The position numbers and the translations under genes are program-made. Below, piece after piece: positions 53,867 to 62,747 of a stretch of 64,000 nucleotides of DNA (position 1 is the stretch's first letter; every line of letters begins with the position of its first letter). This DNA is from Alphaproteobacteria bacterium UBA998. Its GTDB lineage: Bacteria; Pseudomonadota; Alphaproteobacteria; Rickettsiales; UBA998. The notes under the pieces were generated by a model. That model saw only the letters and a program-made list of their open reading frames with translations. It ran no database searches and was not told the origin of the DNA. The stretch covers positions 11,460 through 75,459 of the forward strand of contig DBAY01000065.1 in NCBI GenBank assembly GCA_002291925.1, written 5' to 3'.

Positions 53867-54898
53867 ATGAAACCGATCCGTGTCGTCATTGTGGATGATT
53901 CCGCCCTCATGCGTGGGATGCTGACAGAGATGCTCTTCGGCGCCCCCGGCATCGAGGTGGCGGGCACGGCGGGCGACCCGTATGAGGCGCGCGAAGTCAT
54001 CAAGCGCTGCGCGCCGGACGTGGTGACCTTGGATATTGAGATGCCCCGCATGGACGGGCTGGCGTTTCTGGAGAAGATCATGCGGCTGCGGCCCCTGCCG
54101 GTGATCATGGTCTCCTCGCTGACGCAGAAAGGCGCGGACGCCACGGTGCGCGCGCTGGAACTGGGGGCGGTGGACTGTATCGCTAAGGAAGCGAGTCACC
54201 GGCTGGGGAATCTGGAGGAAAAGCGCGAGGAGCTGATCGCCAAGGTGCGTGCGGCGGCGACGGCGCGGGTGATGGCACGCACAGTGCCCGCCACGCCCAC
54301 CCGCCTGCGTTTTGATGCAAAAAGCGCCACGCGGTCGCTGGTGGCCATCGGCGCTTCCACGGGCGGCGTGGAGGCGCTGCGGGCGCTGCTCACCGTGCTG
54401 CCCGCGAGCCTGCCGCCCCTCGTCATCACCCAGCATATGCCGGAGCAGTTCACCGCGTCCTTCGCCCGGCGCCTCGATGGGCTCTGCGCGCTGCGGGTGC
54501 GCGAGGCGGCGGACGGGATGGCGGCGCTTCCCGGCCATGCCTACATCGCCCCCGGCGGGCAGCATCTGGAAGTGCGCGGCGTGGCGGGGGGCTATGCGTT
54601 GCAGGTGGTTCCCGGGCCGCTGGTGTCCGGCCACCGCCCGTCAGTGGATGTGCTGTTTGCTTCCGTGGCGGCAAGCGTGGGCGCGGACGCGGTCGGCCTC
54701 ATCCTGACGGGCATGGGCAGCGATGGCACGCAGGGCCTCTCCGCCATGCGCGAGGCCGGGGCCCTGACGCTCGGGCAGGACGAGGCGAGCTGCGTGGTTT
54801 ACGGCATGCCCCGTGCCGCCCGGCTCGCCGGCGCGGTGATGGCGGAGTGGCCGCTTTCCCGGATACCACAGGCACTGCTCGATGCCTGCCGAAACTGA
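53867..54898 (+). CDS. cheB: Chemotaxis response regulator protein-glutamate methylesterase CheB
   Basis: 343 aa. Receiver domain: IVDDSALMRGML, phospho-Asp in VVTLDIEMPRMDGL, VSSLTQKGA, and Lys in CIAKEAS. The linker carries a basic Ala/Arg-rich stretch. The methylesterase shows catalytic Ser in AIGASTGGVEAL, His in TQHMPEQFTASFA and Asp in LTGMGSDGTQGL. It counteracts CheR. Start ATG 53867 is taken; a TTG at 53861 overlapping the cheD stop is possible. No cheA, cheW, cheY or receptor gene is in the window. Confidence 0.97.
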   Translation: MKPIRVVIVDDSALMRGMLTEMLFGAPGIEVAGTAGDPYEAREVIKRCAPDVVTLDIEMPRMDGLAFLEKIMRLRPLPVIMVSSLTQKGADATVRALELGAVDCIAKEASHRLGNLEEKREELIAKVRAAATARVMARTVPATPTRLRFDAKSATRSLVAIGASTGGVEALRALLTVLPASLPPLVITQHMPEQFTASFARRLDGLCALRVREAADGMAALPGHAYIAPGGQHLEVRGVAGGYALQVVPGPLVSGHRPSVDVLFASVAASVGADAVGLILTGMGSDGTQGLSAMREAGALTLGQDEASCVVYGMPRAARLAGAVMAEWPLSRIPQALLDACRN

Positions 54899-55018
54899 GC
54901 TTCCGCGCTAACCTGCGCATATCTCGCAGAAGATTGAGGTTCGCTTGAAACCTGCGGCATGTTCCCCGTGCCATCATACGCTCCATACTGGCTTTCATTG
55001 CATTAACAGGAGCGTGTC

Positions 55019-55948
55019 ATGACCCGGTTTCCCGTTTTTCTTACCACTTTTCTCTTGAGCACCAGCCTGCTGGCTGGCCCGACGCTGGCGGCGGTGGCCG
55101 CTCCCGCGCCAGCCGCCCCGACACAGGCGCAGGCGAGTGATACACCCACCGTCACGTCCCGGGACGTGACGCTCAGCCCGGCGGAGGAGCTGCAATACAA
55201 GCAGATGCTGAAATCAGCGAGCGCCATGCTGGGCCATATCAGCATTGCCAATATCGCGCTGCTGCATGACATGATCCCGGAAGCCTCCGCGAACACCAAG
55301 TCGGCGCTGGAGCAGGCGCGCGCGCTGGAAGCCCAGACCAGCAGCCTGAACGCGGATCTGATCAAGTCTGGCCGCATTACCTACACGGCGGATGGAAAAA
55401 CCAAGGATTTCTGGCTGCCGCTGGTGAATGACGCGCTGGTCGTGCGCTCGGTGGATGCGGATTACGCCAAGGCGAGCAAGCCAAGCGTGGAGGAGGCGGA
55501 TGCCGAAGTGGTGCATACCCGGATTTTCCTCAATACCCATGACGTGCGGGAAGGGCTGGAGAAAGCCGATGCCGCTTTCCGCACCAAGAATTACGGCGAG
55601 GCGGAGGCTCGTCTGACGGAAGCCGCCAACAGCACCTTCACCCATGAGACGGTGAAGGAAATGCCCCTTCTAAGCGCGCGGGACAATCTCATCCTCGCGC
55701 GCGAACTGGCGAAGGACAAGAACTACAAGGCGGCCGACTTCGCGCTGAGCCATGCGCAGCAATACCTGAAACAGTATGAATCCAGCGCCCCAGCCGCGGG
55801 GGGCGACAAGGCGAAGAAACTGGAGCAGGAGATCAGCGACCTGCAGGCCAGCATCAGCAAGAACGAGCCATCCGCGCTGGGTTCGGTCGAAGAGAAGATC
55901 ACGGCGTGGGTGCATAATCTGGAGCATGGCTCCAGCTGGGTGCAATAA
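55019..55948 (+). CDS. YfdX-family periplasmic protein
   Basis: 309 aa. Signal peptide MTRFPVFLTTFLLSTSLLAGPTLA, then a helical repeat domain: YKQMLKSASAMLGHISIANI, ASANTKSALEQARALEAQTS, HDVREGLEKADAAFRTKNYG, LARELAKDKNYKAADFALSHA. This is the YfdX pattern, a stress- or acid-related periplasmic chaperone-like family. AGGAG precedes the ATG. It sits between cheB and the two-component genes, transcribed separately by appearance (160 bp to the next gene). Confidence 0.85.
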   Translation: MTRFPVFLTTFLLSTSLLAGPTLAAVAAPAPAAPTQAQASDTPTVTSRDVTLSPAEELQYKQMLKSASAMLGHISIANIALLHDMIPEASANTKSALEQARALEAQTSSLNADLIKSGRITYTADGKTKDFWLPLVNDALVVRSVDADYAKASKPSVEEADAEVVHTRIFLNTHDVREGLEKADAAFRTKNYGEAEARLTEAANSTFTHETVKEMPLLSARDNLILARELAKDKNYKAADFALSHAQQYLKQYESSAPAAGGDKAKKLEQEISDLQASISKNEPSALGSVEEKITAWVHNLEHGSSWVQ

Positions 55949-56108
55949 CTTCATGGCAGCAGGGCGGGCTGTAACGTTCGCCCTGCCGCTTAACCTGCTC
56001 CGCTGAGGATGGCGCAGCACATTCAAGTTGTTCTTATCACGTAAGGGAGTGGCAACCTGCCTCGCTTGGGATATACTCCCGGCGCGGCATGATGCGCGAA
56101 GGAGACGA

Positions 56109-56792
56109 ATGCGAATTTTGATGGTGGAAGATGACGAGGGGCACGCCCAGTTCGTCATGCAAGGGCTGAAACAGGCGGGGCACAATGTCGATCGGGCGAA
56201 GGACGGCATGGAAGGCCTGTTTCTGGCCACGGAAGAAAAATACGACGTAATGATTGTCGACCGGATGCTGCCCAAGCTCGATGGGCTGGCCATCATCGAG
56301 ACCCTGCGCAAGAGCGGCAACCAGACCCCGGTGCTGGTGCTGAGCTCCCTCTCCAAGGTGGAGGAGCGCATCAAGGGCCTGCGTGCGGGGAGCGATGATT
56401 ATCTCACCAAGCCTTTCGAGTTCGGTGAACTACTGGCACGGCTGGAAGCCCTGGCCCGCCGTGCGACGCCCGCCGAGGCCGAGCGCACCGTGCTGCGCGT
56501 GGGCGATCTGGAGGTCAACCTGCTGACGCGCGAGGTGCAGCGCGCCGGTCAGAAGATTACGCTGCAGGCCAAGGAATTCCAACTGCTGGAATTCCTCATG
56601 CGGCGCGAGGGGCAGGTGGTGACGCGCACCATGCTGCTGGAGGGTGTGTGGGATTTCCACTTCAACCCCAACACCAACTTGATCGATGCGCAGATGAGCA
56701 AGCTGCGCATCAAGGTGGATAAACCCTTCGGCACCCCCCTGATCAAGACGATCAAGGGCGCCGGGTACAAAATCTCCGCAGATGACGCTTAG
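56109..56792 (+). CDS. OmpR/PhoB-family response regulator
   Basis: 227 aa. Receiver: ILMVEDDEGHAQFVMQGL, phospho-Asp in VMIVDRMLPKLDGL, LSSLSKVEERIKG, Lys in DDYLTKPFEFGELLARL. The DNA-binding winged helix has LQAKEFQLLEFLMRREGQVV and IDAQMSKLRIKVDK ... IKTIKGAGYKI. GGAGA precedes ATG 56109. The gene overlaps the kinase by 11 nt and heads a five-gene transcript including mprF and acvB, which suggests that the system controls them. Confidence 0.95.
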   Translation: MRILMVEDDEGHAQFVMQGLKQAGHNVDRAKDGMEGLFLATEEKYDVMIVDRMLPKLDGLAIIETLRKSGNQTPVLVLSSLSKVEERIKGLRAGSDDYLTKPFEFGELLARLEALARRATPAEAERTVLRVGDLEVNLLTREVQRAGQKITLQAKEFQLLEFLMRREGQVVTRTMLLEGVWDFHFNPNTNLIDAQMSKLRIKVDKPFGTPLIKTIKGAGYKISADDA

Positions 56793-58197
56793 AGCTTACA
56801 CCCGCACGTTCTCCTTCCGCGCCGGGGTAGCCGCCTTCGGCGCTTTCTGTGTGGTGCTGCTCATTCTGCGCGTCATGCTCTACTTTCAGGCCGTGCGTGT
56901 GGCGCGCGATGATACCGAAGCCATCATTCGCGCCTACGAAAGCCAGATTCGTGTTACGGTGGAGCAGTCGAGCGAACCCGTGACGGAAGAATATATCCGC
57001 TCTCTCATCGAAGAAGCCCATGACCGCCATTTCGTGGTGGCGATGCATGAAGACGAGCCGCTCCCCGCCCGCGCCAGCCAAGCCGTGCTGGCCATTCTCA
57101 AGGATGGTGTCGTGGTCGGCAACATTCAGGCATGGCCGCCGGAGGCGCACGGCAAGGGGCGCTGGGTTGAGTTTCAGGCTCCCTACTATGGCAGCCGCCA
57201 CCCGGCGCATATCCTCGCTTCCGTGACACATTACCCGCAGGGTTTCAGCCTGCTGGTGGGCTATGACATGGTAAAGCTCGACGCGTTGAAGCGCTCGCTC
57301 TGGATTGCGCTGATTGAAAATGTGGCGTTTGCGTTTGTGGCAGCGTTTCTGCTCAGCGTGATGCTGATCTTCCTGCTCAACCGGCACATGCGCGGGCTGA
57401 ACCAGGCGTTCAGCCGGGTGCGGGGCGGGGGGCTGGATTACCGCCTTCCCGTCGGCACACCGTTGGACGAATTCGACCGGCTCGCGCGCAATTTCAACCG
57501 CACGATGGACTGGGTGGAAACGCTGCTGGAAACCGTCCGCAACTCCGGCAACGCGCTGGCGCATGACATGCGTACGCCGCTCAGCCAGTTGCGGCTCGAC
57601 ATGCAGGTGCTGGCAGAGCAGCCCTGCATGGATCACAGCGCGCGCCAGCTGGCGGCGCGGCAGACGGAGCGCATCGACAGCATCATCACCATGTTCGACA
57701 ATATCCTCACCATCGCGCGGGCCGAAGCACGGACGGGCGTGGAGCTGTTCGAGACGGTGGATGTGCAGAAACTGGTGGAGAACGTGTTGGAATTCTACGC
57801 GCCGATGATTGAGGAGAAGCATCTGCGGCTGGACGTGCATCTGACCCCCGCCTCGCTGCGCGCGGACCGCCAGCTGCTCAGCCAGGCGGTGATGAACCTG
57901 ATCGATAATGCCTGCAAGTACAGCCCGGAGGGCGCCCCGCTCGCCGTGCGGCTGGAAGCGGACAGCGAAGCGGTGCGGCTGCACGTGGCGGATCGCGGCC
58001 CCGGCATCCCGGAGGAGTTGCGCGCCAAGGTGCAGCAGCGCTTCTTCCGCGTTGATGCCAGCCGCCACACGCCGGGCCATGGGCTGGGATTGTCGCTGGT
58101 ACGCGCGGTGGCGGAGCTGCACCAGGGCGCGCTGATTCTGGAGGATCATGCGCCCGGCCTGCGCGCCATCCTGACCTTACGGAGTGCGCATGTCTGA
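56782..58197 (+). CDS. Sensor histidine kinase of the mprF-acvB operon
   Basis: 471 aa. First membrane helix (GVAAFGAFCVVLLILRVMLYF), a periplasmic sensor part of about 120 residues, second helix (NVAFAFVAAFLLSVMLIFLLN), HAMP (LNQAFSRVRGGGLDYRLPVGT), DHp H-box ALAHDMRTPLSQLRLD (intact His) and HATPase N/G boxes MNLIDNACKYSPEG, DRGPGIP, GHGLGLSLV. It overlaps the regulator by 11 nt and mprF by 8 nt. The signal is unknown; by operon position, membrane damage or acid is plausible. Confidence 0.95.
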   Translation: MTLRAYTRTFSFRAGVAAFGAFCVVLLILRVMLYFQAVRVARDDTEAIIRAYESQIRVTVEQSSEPVTEEYIRSLIEEAHDRHFVVAMHEDEPLPARASQAVLAILKDGVVVGNIQAWPPEAHGKGRWVEFQAPYYGSRHPAHILASVTHYPQGFSLLVGYDMVKLDALKRSLWIALIENVAFAFVAAFLLSVMLIFLLNRHMRGLNQAFSRVRGGGLDYRLPVGTPLDEFDRLARNFNRTMDWVETLLETVRNSGNALAHDMRTPLSQLRLDMQVLAEQPCMDHSARQLAARQTERIDSIITMFDNILTIARAEARTGVELFETVDVQKLVENVLEFYAPMIEEKHLRLDVHLTPASLRADRQLLSQAVMNLIDNACKYSPEGAPLAVRLEADSEAVRLHVADRGPGIPEELRAKVQQRFFRVDASRHTPGHGLGLSLVRAVAELHQGALILEDHAPGLRAILTLRSAHV

Positions 58198-60769
58198 GGT
58201 TGCCCCCCTGACGCCGCTGGCACGGATGAAGAAACTGGCCCCGCTGGTCAGCCTGCTGCTGGTGCTGGCCGCCGGATTCATCATCCATCATGAACTGCGC
58301 GCCTATCACTGGCACGACATCCAGCACGCACTGGCGGACCTCTCGCCGCGCACGCTGGCGCTGATGTTGGCCGCTACCGCCGCCGGCTATGCGGTGCTCA
58401 CCTTCTATGACTGGCTGGGGCTGGAATACGGGGGCGCGAAACTGCCCTATCCGCGCGTCGCGCTGGTGTCGTTCCTCAGCTACGCGCTCAGCAACACCAT
58501 CGGCTATGCGCCTGTCTCCGGCGGCTCCATGCGGCTGCGTATGTACACGGCCTGGGGCGTCTCCGCGCCTGCCGTGGGCAAGGTGATCCTGTTCTGCGCC
58601 TTCACCTATTTCATCGGGGCGTTGCTGCTGCTGCTCGCGGGCTATGGGCTTTCGCTCAAGGTGGCGGGGTTTGCGCTGCCCCTGCCGGATAGGGTGCTGC
58701 CGCTCGTGGTGGCCGTGGCTGTGCTGGCGCTGCTCGGCTGGGCGGCGCTGGTGTGCTTCGTGCGTGGCGAGGTGACGCTGCGCGGCGTGCCGTTCGCCCT
58801 GCCGCGCCCGTGGCTGGCGCTGCGGCAGGCGCTGGCCGCCGTGGCGGACCTGCTGCTTGCCTCGCTGGTGCTTTATCTGCCGCTCATGGAGGCCACCGGG
58901 ATGTCGTACCCGGCCTTTCTGCTGCTCTACATCGCCGCGCAGATGGTGGGGCTGTTCAGCCAAGTGCCGGGTGGCATGGGGGTGTTCGAGGGAAGCTTCC
59001 TGTTCCTCACCGCCGGGCAGTATCCCGCCACGCAGATTCTGGCGGCGCTAATTGCCTACCGCATTCTCTATTATTTCGTGCCGCTCGTGCTGGCTGGCCT
59101 GCTGCTGGTGGCTTACGAGTTGCGCGCCATGCTGCGCACCGTGCCCGCCCATGCGCTCAGCCTGCTGCGTGTAATGGAGCCTGCCGTGCCGCAGGTGCTT
59201 GGCGTGCTGATGCTGCTGGGCGGGGCGGTGCTACTGTTCTCCTCCGTCACCCCCGCCATCGCGGAGCGCATGGATGTGCTGAAATATTTCCTGCCCCTGC
59301 CGCTCATCGAATTCTCGCATCTGGTGAGCAGCCTGATGGGCGTGCTGCTGCTGTTCCTCGCGCGCGCCGTGCAGCAGCGCATGGATTCCGCCTATTTCGC
59401 CTCCATCCTCGCGCTGACGGTGGGCATTGTGGCCTCGCTCGCCAAGGGGGTGGATTACGAGGAAGCGGCGCTGCTAAGCCTGCTGCTGCTCATCCTTCTG
59501 CCTTCGCGGGCAAGCTTCTACCGCCGCTCCGCGCTGCTCTCCCTCTCGCTGCCGCCTTCCTGGGTAGGCGCGGCGGGCACCATCATCGCGCTGGCGGTGT
59601 GGATCGGGTTTTTCTCCTACAAGCACGTGGAATATTCCCGCCAGCTCTGGTGGGACTTCTCCGCCAGCGCCGATGCCTCGCGCTTCCTGCGTACCCTGCT
59701 GGGCGGCGGCGTGTTCATCATCGCGCTGCTGCTCTACCGGCTGCTTACCCTGAGCCGCCAGGATGCGACCACTCCGCCGGACGCGGCCACGCTGGAAGCC
59801 ATCGCCCCGCTGGTGCATGCCGCGCCTGAAACCATGCCGCATCTGGCCATGGTGGGCGACAAGTTCATCCTGCGCAGCAAGAGTGGCCAGAGTTTTCTTA
59901 TGTACGACACCACGCCGCACTTCTGGATTGCGCTTGGCGACCCGGTGGGGCTGGAGTCGGAGTTCCCGGCGCTGGTCTGGCGTTTCCGGGAGGAGGCGGA
60001 CCGCCACAAGGCGCGCGTGGCGTTCTATCAGGTCTCCACGCGCCATCTGCCGCTCTACCTCGATCTCGGCCTCATCCTGCTGAAGCTGGGCGAGGAGGCA
60101 CGGGTGCCGCTCGCCGGTTTCGGGCTGGAAGGCAAGAAGCGCCAGAGCCTGCGTTATGCCTTCAACAAGCACGAGAAGGAGGGGCTCAGCTTCGCCATTC
60201 TGCCCGCCGCCGAGGTGCCGCCCTTGCTGCCGGAACTTAGCCGCATCTCCAATGCGTGGCTGGATGAAAAACGCGTGAGGGAGAAACGCTTCTCGCTCGG
60301 CTATTTCGATGAGGCGTATCTCCGTCGCGGCCCGATTGCCGTGGTGCGTCAGGGAGAGACGCTGCTCGCCTTCGCCAATCTGTGGGAGACTGACAGCCGC
60401 GAGGAACTCTCCATCGACCTGATGCGCTATGACCCCGCCGCGCCGGGGGGGGTGATGGAATACCTCACCATCGCCCTCATGCTGTGGGGCAAAGCGCAGG
60501 GCTACCGTTATTTCAACCTCGGCATGGCCCCGCTCTCCGGGCTGGAGCGCCACCCGCTGGCGCCGCTCTGGCACAAGCTCGGCAACCGGCTGTACCGGCA
60601 TGGCGGCGAGTTCTATAATTTTGAAGGTTTGTACAACTACAAAAGCAAATTCGCCCCTGAATGGCAGCCGCGCTACCTTGCGGCCCCGGCAGGGTTGAAG
60701 GTCGCCTCTACCTTGCTGGCGGTGACCAGCCTGATTTCCGGTGGGTTGAAAGGAGCCCTGAGCAAATGA
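58190..60769 (+). CDS. mprF: Bifunctional lysylphosphatidylglycerol synthetase/flippase MprF (LpiA)
   Basis: 859 aa. The N-terminal flippase has about 13 membrane helices (including YPRVALVSFLSYALSNTIGY and the QVPGGMGVFEGSF motif of the DUF2156-linked flippases). The C-terminal GNAT-type aminoacyl-PG synthase domain has MVGDKFILRSKSGQSFLMYD, ALGDPVG, GFGLEGKKRQSLRYAFNKHEKEG, RFSLGYFDEAYL and YNYKSKFAPEW. It adds lysine to phosphatidylglycerol and moves it to the outer leaflet, lowering surface charge. ATG 58190 has GGAG 5 nt upstream. It overlaps acvB by ATGA. Confidence 0.95.
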   Translation: MSEVAPLTPLARMKKLAPLVSLLLVLAAGFIIHHELRAYHWHDIQHALADLSPRTLALMLAATAAGYAVLTFYDWLGLEYGGAKLPYPRVALVSFLSYALSNTIGYAPVSGGSMRLRMYTAWGVSAPAVGKVILFCAFTYFIGALLLLLAGYGLSLKVAGFALPLPDRVLPLVVAVAVLALLGWAALVCFVRGEVTLRGVPFALPRPWLALRQALAAVADLLLASLVLYLPLMEATGMSYPAFLLLYIAAQMVGLFSQVPGGMGVFEGSFLFLTAGQYPATQILAALIAYRILYYFVPLVLAGLLLVAYELRAMLRTVPAHALSLLRVMEPAVPQVLGVLMLLGGAVLLFSSVTPAIAERMDVLKYFLPLPLIEFSHLVSSLMGVLLLFLARAVQQRMDSAYFASILALTVGIVASLAKGVDYEEAALLSLLLLILLPSRASFYRRSALLSLSLPPSWVGAAGTIIALAVWIGFFSYKHVEYSRQLWWDFSASADASRFLRTLLGGGVFIIALLLYRLLTLSRQDATTPPDAATLEAIAPLVHAAPETMPHLAMVGDKFILRSKSGQSFLMYDTTPHFWIALGDPVGLESEFPALVWRFREEADRHKARVAFYQVSTRHLPLYLDLGLILLKLGEEARVPLAGFGLEGKKRQSLRYAFNKHEKEGLSFAILPAAEVPPLLPELSRISNAWLDEKRVREKRFSLGYFDEAYLRRGPIAVVRQGETLLAFANLWETDSREELSIDLMRYDPAAPGGVMEYLTIALMLWGKAQGYRYFNLGMAPLSGLERHPLAPLWHKLGNRLYRHGGEFYNFEGLYNYKSKFAPEWQPRYLAAPAGLKVASTLLAVTSLISGGLKGALSK

Positions 60770-62169
60770 TGCGTCTTTTTCTGTTTTTCCTCGCGGGGTG
60801 CCTCGCGCTGTTTTCTACCGCGCAGGCGGAGGGGCTGAAGGAATTCACCGACAAATACGGCCCCTTCGGCACGCTGCACATGTACCAGCCGGAAGGCACG
60901 CCGGAGCGGCTCGTCATCTTCATCACCGGCGATGGCGGGTGGGATGACGGCATGGTCAACATGGCGCGGCCCTTCGCGGAGCAGGGCGCCATGGTCGCGG
61001 GCGTGGATGTGGTGACCTACATGAAGAACCTCAACGCCAGCCACGACAAATGCAGCTACGGCGCAGCGCATTTCGAGGGGCTCAGCCAGTATCTGCAGAA
61101 GAAATACCAGTTCCCGCGCTACACGCCGCCGGTGCTGGTGGGCTATTCCTCCGGCGCGACGATCGTCTATGCCACGCTGGCGCAATCGCCCGCCAACACC
61201 TTCGCGGGCGGTATCAGCCTTGGCTTTTGCCCGGATTTGAAAACGAAGAAACCCTTCTGCAAAGGCAGCGGCACGCTCGCCAGCACGCCGGACGCCAAGC
61301 TGGGCTTCATCTACCAGCCCACCACGCTGCCTGCCCCATGGGTGGCGTTGCAGGGCGAGGATGACAAGGTCTGCTCACCCCCGGCCACGCAGGCGTTTGT
61401 CGGCAAGGTGACGGGCGGGCAGGTGGTGATGCTGCCGAAAGTCGGCCACGGCTTTGCCGTGCAGAAGAACTGGATGGGTGACTACCAGAAAGCCTACCAA
61501 TCCATGATTTCACAGCAGAAATCCGAAGCCCCGCCCGCGCCGAAAGCGGAAGCAATCAGCGACCTGCCGCTGGTGGAACTCCCCGCCGCGCAGAAATCGG
61601 ATACGCTCGCGGTGATCGTCACCGGCGATGGCGGCTGGGCGAGCATCAACAAGCAGATCGGCGAGACGCTGAAGGCGGATGGCATCGGCGTCGTCGGCCT
61701 CAACTCGCTGCAGTATTTCTGGGAGAAGAAGACGCCCGAAGCGCTGGGGGCAGACCTCACCCGCATCCTGGAGCATTACACGCAAGCCGGGGGGGCGGAG
61801 CATGTGCTGCTCGTTGGCTATTCGCGCGGCGCGGACACGTTGCCTTTCATGGCCAGCCGCCTGCCCGATGCCCTGAAGGCGAAGGTCAAAACCGTGGCCC
61901 TGCTCGGCATGGAGGATACCACCGATTTCGAGTTCCATGTCGATGACTGGCTCACCAATAACGGCGACGGCCAGCACAAGGTGCTGCCGGAAGTGGCGAA
62001 GCTGAAGGGCATGAACATCCTCTGCCTCTATAGCTCGGAGGAAGACAACAGCGCCTGCCGCAAGCTGGATGCCTCGCTCGCCACCTCGGTGGAGATGAAA
62101 GGCGGCCACCATTTCGGCGGCGACTACGAGAAGATTGCCCAACTGATTCTGCAACATCATGGGAAATAG
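60766..62169 (+). CDS. acvB: AcvB/VirJ-type periplasmic serine hydrolase
   Basis: 467 aa. Signal peptide MMRLFLFFLAGCLALFSTAQA, then two related alpha/beta-hydrolase domains: domain 1 with VIFITGDGGWDDGMV and VGYSSGATIVYA, domain 2 (VirJ-like) with VIVTGDGGWASINKQIGETL and VGYSRGADTLPFMASRL, and a terminal MKGGHHFGGDYE with the catalytic His. In Agrobacterium AcvB hydrolyses lysyl-phosphatidylglycerol and is encoded with lpiA/mprF; the same pair occurs here. The four-nt ATGA overlap with mprF supports coupling. Confidence 0.93.
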   Translation: MMRLFLFFLAGCLALFSTAQAEGLKEFTDKYGPFGTLHMYQPEGTPERLVIFITGDGGWDDGMVNMARPFAEQGAMVAGVDVVTYMKNLNASHDKCSYGAAHFEGLSQYLQKKYQFPRYTPPVLVGYSSGATIVYATLAQSPANTFAGGISLGFCPDLKTKKPFCKGSGTLASTPDAKLGFIYQPTTLPAPWVALQGEDDKVCSPPATQAFVGKVTGGQVVMLPKVGHGFAVQKNWMGDYQKAYQSMISQQKSEAPPAPKAEAISDLPLVELPAAQKSDTLAVIVTGDGGWASINKQIGETLKADGIGVVGLNSLQYFWEKKTPEALGADLTRILEHYTQAGGAEHVLLVGYSRGADTLPFMASRLPDALKAKVKTVALLGMEDTTDFEFHVDDWLTNNGDGQHKVLPEVAKLKGMNILCLYSSEEDNSACRKLDASLATSVEMKGGHHFGGDYEKIAQLILQHHGK

Positions 62170-62593
62170 CGTCATGGGCCTGACCAAGGACGAAGTCGCG
62201 CTGATCGAACAGCTCCGCGCCATCAACCCTGCTTCGGACATTCCTTCCTATGAGGATGACCGCTCTTTGGGCGAACGCGTCGCTGACCGCGTGGTGGCGG
62301 TTGTGGGGTCCTGGCGTTTCCTCATCATTCAGAGCATCCTGCTCACCGCCTGGATTATCCTGAATGTGCTGGCCTATGTGCATCACTGGGACCCATACCC
62401 GTTTATTCTGCTGAACCTGATGCTGTCCTTCCAGGCCGCCTACACCGCGCCCGTCATCCTGATGAGCCAGAACCGCGAAGCCCAGATCGACCGCCAGAAG
62501 CTGGCCTATTACTACAATGTCAACGTGAAACAGGAGCTTGAAATCGAGCTCTTGCACCAGAAAATTGACGAGCTTTTGGCGCGTACTAAATAA
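62159..62593 (+). CDS. DUF1003 membrane protein
   Basis: 144 aa. SLGERVADRVVAVVGSWRFLIIQSILLTAWIILNV, then the DPYPFILLNLMLSFQAAYTAPVILMSQNR motif; two membrane helices and a charged coiled tail (QKLAYYYNVNVKQELEIELL). This is the DUF1003 family, whose function is unknown. It overlaps acvB by 11 nt, making the last gene of the lipid-modification operon. The ATG at 62174 is the alternative start. Confidence 0.94.
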   Translation: MGNSVMGLTKDEVALIEQLRAINPASDIPSYEDDRSLGERVADRVVAVVGSWRFLIIQSILLTAWIILNVLAYVHHWDPYPFILLNLMLSFQAAYTAPVILMSQNREAQIDRQKLAYYYNVNVKQELEIELLHQKIDELLARTK

Positions 62594-62611
62594 GTGATTG
62601 GAAAAAAGAAA

Positions 62612-62656
62612 TGGCGGACCCGGAGCGATTCGAACGCCCGACCTCCAGATTCGTAG
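62612..62656 (-). tRNA. 3' fragment of a tRNA-Arg(ACG), probable attachment-site remnant
   Basis: Read on the minus strand, an anticodon loop CTACGAA (anticodon ACG) is followed by stem TCTGG, variable loop AGGTC, T-arm GGGCG-TTCGAAT-CGCTC, acceptor strand CGGGTCC, discriminator G and encoded CCA. The bases that should form the 5' side of the anticodon stem (GAATT instead of CCAGA) and everything before them are absent, so the match stops in the anticodon loop. This is the remnant expected when an integrase inserts an element at a tRNA 3' half. The element would lie to the right (above 62656). Confidence 0.85.
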
Positions 62657-62747
62657 AATTCTATTTTTTAAAAATAAGATTTCTTTATAGTATCAGCTAA
62701 CGTCCAATATTCCTCTGTGAAACACTATTTCTGGTAATTAGATTAAA

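Noticed and set aside
56752..58149. Minus-strand open frame of 465 codons
   Set aside because: Antisense shadow of the sensor kinase gene, which has full domain evidence.
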